A stretch of 32,467 bases of DNA. It comes from Tenericutes bacterium ADurb.Bin239 (lineage in GTDB: Bacteria > Bacillota_I > Bacilli_A > RFN20 > CAG-826). The DNA lies in NCBI GenBank assembly GCA_002069815.1, contig MWCB01000017.1:1-32467 (forward strand), given 5' to 3'. Each line of letters starts with the position of its first letter. Position 1 is the first letter of the stretch. The position numbers were made by a program, and so were the translations under genes. The notes beneath the pieces were generated by a model. That model did no database searches, was not told the DNA's origin, and was given only the letters and a program-made list of their open reading frames with translations. Of the stretch, positions 6,782-14,092 are shown piece after piece.

Positions 6782-9535
6782 ATGAGTAATGGGCTTATAA
6801 ATAAAATTAAAAATATAAAAGGCGCTGATATTAAGCGAGTATTACTTTTAACTTTACCTTTTATTATGGCGTTTTTTATTCCTTTTATTTTAGCTATTAT
6901 TCTTTTTACGAAAAACGGATATTACCCCTTTAAAGGTGATGGTCATTCGTTAGCAATGATTGATATGAGTGGCCAGTATATGGCTTTTTTCCGCTATTAT
7001 AAGACGTTACTTGATGGCGAAGTAGATATCATATATACATTGGGAAAAGTAACAGGCGGTGATTTCCTTTCAATTTTTACGTATTACTTAGCATCTCCTT
7101 TTAATTTACTCATAAAGTTTTATCCCGCTAGTGAATTACCAAAAGTTTTAATATGGATTGTTGTTTTGAAAATAAGTACCGCTGGTCTAACGGCATACAT
7201 TGCCCTGCAAGCCATCAATAAAAATGGGTATATCAATCTCTTATTTAGTGTTGCGTATGCATTAATGGCCTATAATATCGTCTATTACTCAAATATTATG
7301 TGGTTGGATGGAGTTTTAGCATTACCACTTGTCGCCTTAGGAATTCATTATCTCGTTAATAAGAAAAGTTTACTTTTATACGTCTTTTCCCTAGCGTATA
7401 CAATTGCGACATCATGGTATATCGGTATTATGGTCGCAATGTTTTCCGTCTTCTTTTTCTTGTTCAAGTTTTTTAGTTTAGAAACAAAGATGCATTTGCG
7501 CAAGAAGTTACTTTTAACCTTTGTTCTTAGTTCCCTTTTAGCGGGTCTCTTCTCTTTTGGGTTTTGGGGAACAGCGTTCGTTAATTTGTTAGGTACGAAA
7601 GGGTCAACAAGTTTTACCAACTTACCCAAAACGATAAAGGAATTTTATAACGTTGTTGATATTGAACGGGGCTTCTTATTTGGTAATTATGCAGGGATGT
7701 CTGACATTATGCATCCTACGACAGTCATTTATGCGGGTGCGCTTCCCCTTTTCTTAATGCTTATGTTTTTTGCTAATCCGCGTTTTAATATTCAAAAAAG
7801 AGTGGGAGCAGCGGTTTTAGTTTTAATCTATCTTTTTGCCTTCTTTAACGAAGGGATTGACCATCTTTTCCACGGCGGTCCTGCTCCAAACTGGTTTCCA
7901 GGGAGATATGGATTTATTTTTAGTTTTATTGTTATTTATTTAGCGTCATTAAGTATGCGTGAATATAAACATACAAAGGTGTATGCTTTTATTGCTCCTG
8001 TTGTTATTTATATAGCATTAATTATTTCACTCAGTGCTAAAAAAATTGAATTTAACAAATTAACTTTCTTATACTTTGGATTAGTGCTTTTTCTACTAGT
8101 CGGTCTTTTCTTGTTAAATAGATTTGTATTTAAAGAAAGCGAGAATGAAGAAAGTATAGTTAAGCCTTATCAAAAATACGTTACTGCGGTGGTTTCGTTA
8201 GCTTTAATAATCGTCAGCGCTATTAACGTATACGGTAATTCGAACCGCATTTTGCTGATGTTTAACAATACTTTACAACATGAATCAATGGATGCTTACC
8301 GCAATAATGAAAAAATTGGAGCAGCGGTTGACTTTGTTAAAGAATGGGATAAAAGCTTATATCGGTTAGAGAAATCATTCATCAGAAGTGAATCTTATAA
8401 TAACGCTAATAATGATGCGATGTATTTTGGATATAACGGTATTTCTCATTATTCATCAAGCGAAAAACGACAAGTAATGGAGTACATGCGTAAGATTGGC
8501 TTCCATTACAATGGCTTTAATTTTAATTACGCAAATGGTTCAACTTTAGCTATCAACTCTTATTTAGGTATTAAGTATTTATTAGATAAAGGGGATAATC
8601 GTAATTTCGATTTTGTGCGCGAGTTACCAATGCTTGATGATGGATTAGCGGATGGGATTAATACCTATGAAAATATATATGTGCTCTCCTTTTTAATGCC
8701 CATTGAAAAGACGAATATATCATACGTTGGCGATGGGATTCGACAAAGTGATGATTCAGTGTATTGGTTTGATATGTTTGAATATCAAAATCATTTATTT
8801 AAAACGATTACGCGTAGTGTTGTCGATGAATTTGGTAATCCTAAAGACATCTTTAAAAAGGCAACATACACTACAACTTTAAGTAATGTAACTGCGCTAG
8901 CAGAACCATATCACTATAAGGTGGGTAGCGCTGGCGACATATATTATGATATAACCCTAGATCAAGACACTAACTATTACTATTATATTAAAGGACCCGT
9001 GAGTCAAGATTTAAGGCTTTATGAACGGGGCTCTTTTGTTCGTTATTTCTCGTATCATGGTTATCAACTTAATGGTTTAAGAAGAACAACCCCAACCGCT
9101 AAATTAAATGTGAACATTAAAGCACCGCAAGAAAACATCATGCTAAAAGAAGCAATATATTATGAGGACCTAACAATCTTAGGTGAATATATTGCGGCGA
9201 TTAAAGATATTGCGGACGTTAACATCAAACAAGAAAAAACGTCGCACTATACGGCCGATGTTATTACTAACAAAGATGATCAATATATGCTTTTAACATT
9301 ACCTTACAATAGAAACTTGCGCGTCTTTGTGGATGGCAAAAGAGTTGAAACCACGACACGCTTTAATATTTTTACGGGTTTTACTATTCCTAGTGAAGGA
9401 CACCATAAAATCAAAATAAAATACGTCGAATTGACGTATCAAATAGGACTTCCAATTGGTATATTAAGTGCAGTTGGCACGATTGTAGTTACCGTTTTAG
9501 CAAAAAATAAAAAGAAAAAAGAACAAGAAGATTAA
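6782..9535 (+). CDS. YfhO family polytopic membrane protein (probable GT-C glycosyltransferase)
   Basis: The 917-residue protein has about a dozen membrane helices in residues 20-480, a large loop domain (about 490-885) that is probably extracellular, and a final helix (IGLPIGILSAVGTIVVTVLA) ending in a Lys-rich cytoplasmic tail. The first loop carries the acidic pattern GDGHSLAMIDMSGQY typical of YfhO, and the segment HGGPAPNWFPGRYGF is also characteristic. In Bacillus subtilis YfhO is the outer-face GT-C enzyme that moves GlcNAc from a polyprenyl carrier to lipoteichoic acid. The divergent neighbour is a CsbB-like GT2, which supports the same division of labour. The stop codon overlaps that of the convergent gene in a shared TTAA. 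Confidence 0.88.
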   Translation: MSNGLINKIKNIKGADIKRVLLLTLPFIMAFFIPFILAIILFTKNGYYPFKGDGHSLAMIDMSGQYMAFFRYYKTLLDGEVDIIYTLGKVTGGDFLSIFTYYLASPFNLLIKFYPASELPKVLIWIVVLKISTAGLTAYIALQAINKNGYINLLFSVAYALMAYNIVYYSNIMWLDGVLALPLVALGIHYLVNKKSLLLYVFSLAYTIATSWYIGIMVAMFSVFFFLFKFFSLETKMHLRKKLLLTFVLSSLLAGLFSFGFWGTAFVNLLGTKGSTSFTNLPKTIKEFYNVVDIERGFLFGNYAGMSDIMHPTTVIYAGALPLFLMLMFFANPRFNIQKRVGAAVLVLIYLFAFFNEGIDHLFHGGPAPNWFPGRYGFIFSFIVIYLASLSMREYKHTKVYAFIAPVVIYIALIISLSAKKIEFNKLTFLYFGLVLFLLVGLFLLNRFVFKESENEESIVKPYQKYVTAVVSLALIIVSAINVYGNSNRILLMFNNTLQHESMDAYRNNEKIGAAVDFVKEWDKSLYRLEKSFIRSESYNNANNDAMYFGYNGISHYSSSEKRQVMEYMRKIGFHYNGFNFNYANGSTLAINSYLGIKYLLDKGDNRNFDFVRELPMLDDGLADGINTYENIYVLSFLMPIEKTNISYVGDGIRQSDDSVYWFDMFEYQNHLFKTITRSVVDEFGNPKDIFKKATYTTTLSNVTALAEPYHYKVGSAGDIYYDITLDQDTNYYYYIKGPVSQDLRLYERGSFVRYFSYHGYQLNGLRRTTPTAKLNVNIKAPQENIMLKEAIYYEDLTILGEYIAAIKDIADVNIKQEKTSHYTADVITNKDDQYMLLTLPYNRNLRVFVDGKRVETTTRFNIFTGFTIPSEGHHKIKIKYVELTYQIGLPIGILSAVGTIVVTVLAKNKKKKEQED

Positions 9536-10833
9536 ATCTTAGTTTCTTCACTATTAGTTTCTAATTGCGCAGGTTCAGCGTCTTTCTCCAAGACGTTTTT
9601 TGCATCGACCATTAAAGCAATCATTAATCCTAAATTAATAAGAGCGGCTAATCTGACACAATCTTTGTCTAAGAACTTAAAGATATATTGTCCGGTTAAG
9701 AAATGTGTATATGTTAATACACTTGAAAACGACATCAGGACCGCATATAGGTATTTTCGTTTATAAATTAATACATAAAGTATTAAAAAGACGTCCGCCA
9801 TATAGAAATAGCGTTCGTGCATATGTGGTAAGAAGAAGGGGGATACGAGCGAGAATAACACGGAGACAAAGATAATATTCTTTGGTGTAGCGGGCACTTT
9901 ATAGTGATATAAGAAAAGAAGGGTAATGCCAACAGCAATAAAAGCCACAAAAAGGCCTGCTCCTGCATTAATACCCTCATAAAACTTATTAAATTCAAAG
10001 AAGGCATAAATAGATCCCGCGCCATAGTTAGCGTTTTTATAAAGTCCGCTGATTTGGAGTTTGTACATTTCAAAGGGCATGCCAAAAGGAGCCCCAGCTA
10101 TATAACTAGGAATAAAGGTTAAAAACATCGCCAAAAACATTACCAAGAAATAACGGAGCTTAAACTTTTTATTAAGCCACATAAAGATTAAGACGGGTAA
10201 AAAGAATGTTGTTTGCAACTTAGTGGCCGTCGCTAGACCTAAGACTATCATCGCAAGGAAATGTTTATTTTTAAGTAATAACCATAGTGTCCACACAATA
10301 AGCGCAACATAGAGTTGATCACATTGTCCCCACACGGCTGAATTAAGAATACTTGTAGGAAAGAAAACTAAGACCGTAAAAGAAATAAGCGAGAAGAACC
10401 AGCTTTTATTAAATTCACGAATTAGAAGTATCACCCCAAAAGCAAGTAAATAATCACAAATAATGTTTGTTATTTTAATTGATATATGACCTTCAATTGG
10501 AAAGTAAGAAAGAAACGCTAATAAATTAATATAGGCAACGGGATAGTCGCCAGGCTTAGTAATACCAGTCTCTTTCCACGGGTAAGTACCGAGTGCTTTA
10601 AAGCCCCCATTTGCTTTTAAGTAGTTAAACCATGTTAAAAGAGCATAACGCATATCACCACTTATGTAGTAAAAAAATGCGATACGGACAATGACTGATG
10701 CAATTAAAACAACAGCAAAAACAAGCCACAAATAATGCTTACGGAAGAACTTCATAAATCCTTCATAAAGCATATTAAAGAATGACTCTATTTTTGTATT
10801 TACGTTTTGCCATTTAGTTTTAAATGTCTTCAT
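9532..10833 (-). CDS. GT-C membrane glycosyltransferase (mannosyltransferase-like)
   Basis: The 433-residue protein has about 10 membrane helices after a 30-residue cytoplasmic start. GT-C features include an acidic residue in the first outer loop (YISGDMRYALLTWFNYLKA), the pattern NSAVWGQCDQLY near residue 165 and PHMHERYFY near 337, as found in polyprenyl-phosphate-sugar dependent transferases such as the PIG-V/Gpi18-like and related bacterial groups. It is unrelated in sequence to its convergent neighbour YfhO but probably uses the same type of lipid-linked donor. The start at 10833 has only a weak AAGAGA upstream; a -10-like TATGAT lies at 10862-10867. No terminator separates it from yfhO. 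Confidence 0.82.
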   Translation of the reverse strand: MKTFKTKWQNVNTKIESFFNMLYEGFMKFFRKHYLWLVFAVVLIASVIVRIAFFYYISGDMRYALLTWFNYLKANGGFKALGTYPWKETGITKPGDYPVAYINLLAFLSYFPIEGHISIKITNIICDYLLAFGVILLIREFNKSWFFSLISFTVLVFFPTSILNSAVWGQCDQLYVALIVWTLWLLLKNKHFLAMIVLGLATATKLQTTFFLPVLIFMWLNKKFKLRYFLVMFLAMFLTFIPSYIAGAPFGMPFEMYKLQISGLYKNANYGAGSIYAFFEFNKFYEGINAGAGLFVAFIAVGITLLFLYHYKVPATPKNIIFVSVLFSLVSPFFLPHMHERYFYMADVFLILYVLIYKRKYLYAVLMSFSSVLTYTHFLTGQYIFKFLDKDCVRLAALINLGLMIALMVDAKNVLEKDAEPAQLETNSEETKI

Positions 10834-10844
10834 TATAAAATCTC

Positions 10845-10867
10845 TTACTTAAGTAAAGTTTATCATA
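10845..10867 (-). promoter_or_regulatory. Promoter -10 and leader palindrome of the GT-C gene
   Basis: Minus-strand TATGAT (10862-10867) is followed by the perfect palindrome TTACTTAAGTAA (10845-10856), about where transcription would begin. It may be an operator, but 12-bp AT-rich palindromes also arise by chance. Confidence 0.3.
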
Positions 10868-10896
10868 GTTTAAAATAAATGCGATTTCGCTCTAAA

Positions 10897-11061
10897 TTAC
10901 TTTCGCCGCGGTGGGACAAAAGAGACTTCCACCTTACCAGCTTTATTATACACCTGTTTAGTTCTTTTTAAGCCTCTTGATACGAGCATTACATCAATTT
11001 TCAAGGTTAAAAGATCAAATACTGATTTTTCCGTTATCATTTTAATGTCTTTCTTAATCAT
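10897..11061 (-). CDS. Small basic protein of unknown function (54 aa)
   Basis: I do not recognise this 54-residue product. It is Lys/Arg-rich and ends in FVPPRRK, with no membrane segment. I chose the ATG at 11061 because GAAAGGGG lies 8 nt upstream and a TATAAT at 11137-11142 (minus strand) places the transcription start inside the longer frame that opens at 11166. The leader of about 70 nt can fold so that GCCCC (11097-11101) pairs with the GGGGC (11070-11074) overlapping the Shine-Dalgarno. The GT-C gene follows about 60 bp downstream on the same strand. That it is translated is likely but not certain. Confidence 0.5.
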   Translation of the reverse strand: MIKKDIKMITEKSVFDLLTLKIDVMLVSRGLKRTKQVYNKAGKVEVSFVPPRRK

Positions 11062-11069
11062 AAATAAAA

Positions 11070-11142
11070 GCCCCTTTCCGTAGCGGTTTATAATGAGGGG
11101 CATTAGTGATAATGTTATGAACCACCTTACTTTTTTATTATA
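11070..11142 (-). promoter_or_regulatory. Promoter and leader with a Shine-Dalgarno-masking hairpin
   Basis: The minus-strand -10 TATAAT lies at 11137-11142. In the transcript, GCCCC at 11101-11097 can pair with GGGGC at 11074-11070, which is followed by TTTTATTT and the ATG. The 3' arm contains the GGGG of the ribosome-binding site. The hairpin could work as a translation switch or as a weak attenuator. Confidence 0.4.
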
Positions 11143-11167
11143 CATTAAAGTTGTGATATTCGCCATT

Positions 11168-11204
11168 TAAAAAACAAAAAAAGTCCCAATGCTTAGGACT
11201 TAAT
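11168..11204 (-). terminator. Terminator of tRNA-Leu(GAG)
   Basis: On the minus strand AAGTCC pairs with GGACTT across a loop of about 9 nt, followed by a run of seven T. It directly follows the tRNA. Confidence 0.8.
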
Positions 11205-11214
11205 TTTATTGTGT

Positions 11215-11298
11215 TGGTGCAGCCAGTGAGACTTGAACTCACACGGGAATACCATACGCCCCTCAAACGTACGCGTCTACCAGTTCCGCCATGGCTGC
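11215..11298 (-). tRNA. tRNA-Leu(GAG)
   Basis: This 84-nt class II tRNA has a 7-bp acceptor stem starting GCAGCC, a long variable arm and an encoded CCA (11215-11217). The anticodon loop TTGAGGG gives GAG, which reads CTC and CTT. Confidence 0.95.
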
Positions 11299-11308
11299 GT
11301 CGTCTTAA

Positions 11309-11336
11309 ATTATAACAACTTTTGGAAATGTTTCAA
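11309..11336 (-). promoter_or_regulatory. tRNA-Leu(GAG) promoter
   Basis: The minus strand shows TTGAAA (11331-11336), a 16-bp spacer and TATAAT (11309-11314), placing the transcription start a few bases before the mature tRNA 5' end at 11298. Confidence 0.75.
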
Positions 11337-11367
11337 AGACAATAATACAAAAGTTAGTCTAATTAGT

Positions 11368-11895
11368 CTATTCAAGAGTAGAAGTAGTGTCTTTTGCTTC
11401 TCTTTCAATTGTTTCTTGTTTCTTTGGTCTAAATAAAATAAGTTTCCGCGTTACGTAGTTATAAATTAAAACAACAAAAGTAGCGACACCGAAGATAAAT
11501 AAAAACCAAATATAATTGTCTTCCATTGGAATAATTAAATTGCCAACTTCCTTGATGACATAGTTAATTAAAAAACCACCCGCGGATAATAACACAAAAA
11601 TAATAAAACCTTTCGCTGATCTTGATGTCTTCTTGTTGGCAACATTTTTAAAAACGACAATAACGGAAAGAATATAATTAGTGATAACCCCAAAAATAAA
11701 TCCAAAAAGGGCCGCAAGAAAGATATTGGGAGTAATAGTAATTGGTCCAATCTTAACGGCTTCCGCGATAGGATAAATAATGTATTGGATAAGGGAACTA
11801 ACCCCTAGATCAACTAAAGTACAAATAACTCCAACAATAATAAAACGAAGTATTTCTGCTTGATTTTTCTTGTCTTTTAAAAACGCTTTGAGCAT
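11368..11895 (-). CDS. GtrA family membrane protein (probable polyprenyl-phosphate-sugar flippase)
   Basis: The 175-residue protein has four membrane helices (about residues 15-37, 50-75, 88-110 and 120-140) in the GtrA/DPMS3 arrangement. It opens with the typical QAEILRFIIVGVICTLVDLG and ends the domain with YNYVTRKLILFR. GtrA/GtcA proteins help move lipid-linked sugars across the membrane. With the CsbB-like GT2 at 5775-6698 and YfhO at 6782-9535 this completes a three-component glycosylation set. It is divergent from pduL. Its direct role in flipping is an inference from the family. Confidence 0.88.
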   Translation of the reverse strand: MLKAFLKDKKNQAEILRFIIVGVICTLVDLGVSSLIQYIIYPIAEAVKIGPITITPNIFLAALFGFIFGVITNYILSVIVVFKNVANKKTSRSAKGFIIFVLLSAGGFLINYVIKEVGNLIIPMEDNYIWFLFIFGVATFVVLIYNYVTRKLILFRPKKQETIEREAKDTTSTLE

Positions 11896-11962
11896 AGTTT
11901 CTTGAATCCTTTCATCGGTAAATATTATATTATCATTTTTTGACTAATATAGCGGTCATTTT

Positions 11963-12011
11963 CACTATAAATAGTGACATAATAGCAAAATAGTCACAGA
12001 ATTGATATAAT
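11963..12011 (+). promoter_or_regulatory. pduL promoter region with palindrome
   Basis: TATAAT at 12006-12011 is the -10 of pduL. The first in-frame ATG at 12013 lies before the expected transcription start, so it cannot be used. A palindrome CACTAT-AA-ATAGTG (11963-11976) sits between the gtrA and pduL promoters and could serve as a shared operator. Confidence 0.5.
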
Positions 12012-12039
12012 TATGGCGGTAAATAAAGGAGATTATTAT

Positions 12040-12618
12040 ATGCGAAAAATATTAATTGAAACATCAGCGCGCCACATTCATCTCAGTGAAGCAGATTTAG
12101 AAACATTATGTGGGAAAGGGGCCAAATTAGAAGTCCGTGGACCACTTAGCCAACCGGGCCAATTTTCGACGCCGACACGTTTAACTATCGTTGGCCAGAA
12201 GCGAAATATTGAACGTGTTACTGTTTTAGGTCCAACGCGCAAAGAAACCCAAGTTGAAATTTCACAAACAGATGCATTCACATTAGGCATTGATGTTCCC
12301 ATTCGTGAAAGCGGTGATATTAAAGGAACGCCTGGCGTTACCCTTATTGGTCCAGCGGGCGAAGTCACTCTTGATAAGGGGATAATTATTGCTAAGCGCC
12401 ATATCCATATGACGCCAGCGGACGCTAAAAAATTTAATGTTACTAATGGTGAAGTAGTCGGTGTTCGAGTTAAAACGCCAGAACGCAGCCTAGTTTTTGA
12501 AGACGTTGTTATTCGGGTTCGTGATGACTTTGCTTTAGCGATGCATATTGATACTGATGAAGCTAATGCAGCGGGCATAAAAGGCGAAGTTTACGGCGAA
12601 TTAATTAAATTAGGGTAA
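12040..12618 (+). CDS. pduL: PduL-type phosphate acyltransferase (phosphotransacetylase)
   Basis: It converts acetyl-CoA and phosphate to acetyl phosphate and CoA, linking pyruvate breakdown to ATP formation through acetate kinase. The 192-residue protein shows the duplicated PduL barrel with zinc-ligand motifs RHIHL (near residue 11) and RHIHM (near residue 122). I start it at 12040, with AAAGGAG 9 nt upstream. A longer frame from 12013 would begin upstream of the likely transcription start. There is no N-terminal encapsulation helix and there are no microcompartment genes nearby, so it is probably a housekeeping enzyme replacing Pta, as in Acholeplasma. It stands alone, with its own terminator. 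Confidence 0.95.
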   Translation: MRKILIETSARHIHLSEADLETLCGKGAKLEVRGPLSQPGQFSTPTRLTIVGQKRNIERVTVLGPTRKETQVEISQTDAFTLGIDVPIRESGDIKGTPGVTLIGPAGEVTLDKGIIIAKRHIHMTPADAKKFNVTNGEVVGVRVKTPERSLVFEDVVIRVRDDFALAMHIDTDEANAAGIKGEVYGELIKLG

Positions 12619-12647
12619 TCCTTAACGCTTAATATTAATAAACTTTA

Positions 12648-12672
12648 AACATCTCTATTGAGATGTTTTTTG
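12648..12672 (+). terminator. pduL terminator
   Basis: AACATCTC-TATT-GAGATGTT (12648-12667) is followed by a T-run. Confidence 0.9.
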
Positions 12673-12761
12673 TTTCTAATTCTCTTTTTAATAACATATT
12701 TTGCTTATTGGTAATTACTTTTAAGCCTAAATATGCCACAATAAAAGTGGAGGAATATTAT

Positions 12762-14090
12762 ATGTATAATTATGACGTAATTATTGTCGGTGCGGGAACC
12801 GCAGGCACTTATTTTTCCTATTTGCTTGGAAAACGAGGTCTTAAAGTTCTCGTTATCGATAAAGACTCGGAAAAAAATCTAGCGAAACGACTAGATATTT
12901 TCCATTTCACCACCCAATCATTTGCCCGCTTTAATTTGCCAGAATCAAAAGCGGGTGACCCCGAATTTGTTTCCAAATTTTCGTACATTTATTCACGCTC
13001 GGCGCTTGATAATTACGAGAAGAAAAATTTCCTGGAAGTTCATGTTATGCACTTACCTTTATTTATTCAAAGGTTGCGAAACAAAGCGTTGAAGGAAGGA
13101 GTGGAATTTAGATTTTCCACGGAATTTAAAGGTTTACTTTACGATGATAAGCAAAGAATCAATGGCATCGAAACAAAAGCTGAAGAAAAAATACGCGCAC
13201 GTCTTGTCGTTGATGCTTCAGGTATTCCAAGTGTTGTTCGAACAGTAGTCAAAGATCCGTATATGGAAAACTTCCCTATCGGACCCCGTGACAAGTTTTA
13301 TGTGTTCTTAAAATATGTGAAGTTAAAAGATCCGAAAGTTAAAATTGATATGTCCCTAAGTTGGCCCTATTATAAGGGTTGGATTGCTCCGCAACAAAAT
13401 AAAGATGGAGCCATTGTTGGGGTCGGCGCTAATATATCGGTTGATTATGCGCGGAAATGCATGAAAAAGTTTGAAGATAGTATTAAACTTCCTGAATACA
13501 CTTTACAATATGAAGAATGGGGAGCCACACCCTATCGTCGTCCGCCTTATAGTTTTGTGACAGACGGATTCCTTGTTTTAGGAGATGCCGCCTGCTTAAC
13601 ACAACCAATGAATGGTGAAGGTATCACCTCGGCGTGGGTGCAATCAACTCCCGCGGCGGACATTGTTGCCGAAGCTCTCAAAGATCGTAAGTATCCAACT
13701 AAAGAAGCCCTTTGGCCAATCAATGTTATGTATCAAACAGGTGAAGGTGCTGAATTTGCTGGGCAACGTGCGCTTCTTGTTGGGGCCGTTAATATGACTA
13801 AAGCCGATAATGATTACTTATATGCGAACGGTATTATCTTTAAGAGTGATGACGAAGAAGTAAAAGGTAGTGTCGCGGGCAACTTAATTAAAGGAGTGTT
13901 AAAAGGTAAATTTACTTTAGCCGCTCTTCGTAGTTTGATGCGCGCAAGCGGTACTGGTAATAAATTAACTAAACACTATAAAAAATATCCAACAACACCA
14001 GAAGGTTACTTAAACTGGAAGAAAAGAGCTGATTGTCTATGGAAAAAAGCCGGTTCCATGGCTGATAATGTTAAAGATGCAGAGGAATAA
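12762..14090 (+). CDS. FAD-dependent oxidoreductase of the geranylgeranyl-reductase family
   Basis: The 442-residue flavoprotein has an N-terminal Rossmann motif DVIIVGAGTAGTYFSYLLG and a second FAD motif LVLGDAACLTQPMNGEGITSAW near residue 270, as in geranylgeranyl reductases and related GGR-like or squalene-epoxidase-fold enzymes. I chose ATG 12762, which has AGTGGAGG 9 nt upstream; the open frame before it (from 12663) runs into the pduL terminator. It is followed after 2 nt by an MFS transporter, so the two form one unit. Reduction of an isoprenoid or other polyunsaturated lipid is the family expectation. The true substrate is unknown, and the transporter may carry it or a related compound. 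Confidence 0.82.
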   Translation: MYNYDVIIVGAGTAGTYFSYLLGKRGLKVLVIDKDSEKNLAKRLDIFHFTTQSFARFNLPESKAGDPEFVSKFSYIYSRSALDNYEKKNFLEVHVMHLPLFIQRLRNKALKEGVEFRFSTEFKGLLYDDKQRINGIETKAEEKIRARLVVDASGIPSVVRTVVKDPYMENFPIGPRDKFYVFLKYVKLKDPKVKIDMSLSWPYYKGWIAPQQNKDGAIVGVGANISVDYARKCMKKFEDSIKLPEYTLQYEEWGATPYRRPPYSFVTDGFLVLGDAACLTQPMNGEGITSAWVQSTPAADIVAEALKDRKYPTKEALWPINVMYQTGEGAEFAGQRALLVGAVNMTKADNDYLYANGIIFKSDDEEVKGSVAGNLIKGVLKGKFTLAALRSLMRASGTGNKLTKHYKKYPTTPEGYLNWKKRADCLWKKAGSMADNVKDAEE

Positions 14091-14092
14091 TA

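Noticed and set aside
11061-11166. Extension of the 54-residue ORF to a start at 11166
   Set aside because: The extra part crosses a TATAAT and a hairpin that look like promoter and leader, and the Shine-Dalgarno favours 11061.
11233-11436. 67-codon plus-strand frame across tRNA-Leu(GAG)
   Set aside because: It reads the complement of the tRNA and the end of gtrA.
12078-12578. Long minus-strand frame antisense to pduL (166 codons)
   Set aside because: It lies wholly inside a well-supported gene, has no ribosome-binding site and gives a Ser/Arg/Pro-rich product typical of shadow frames.
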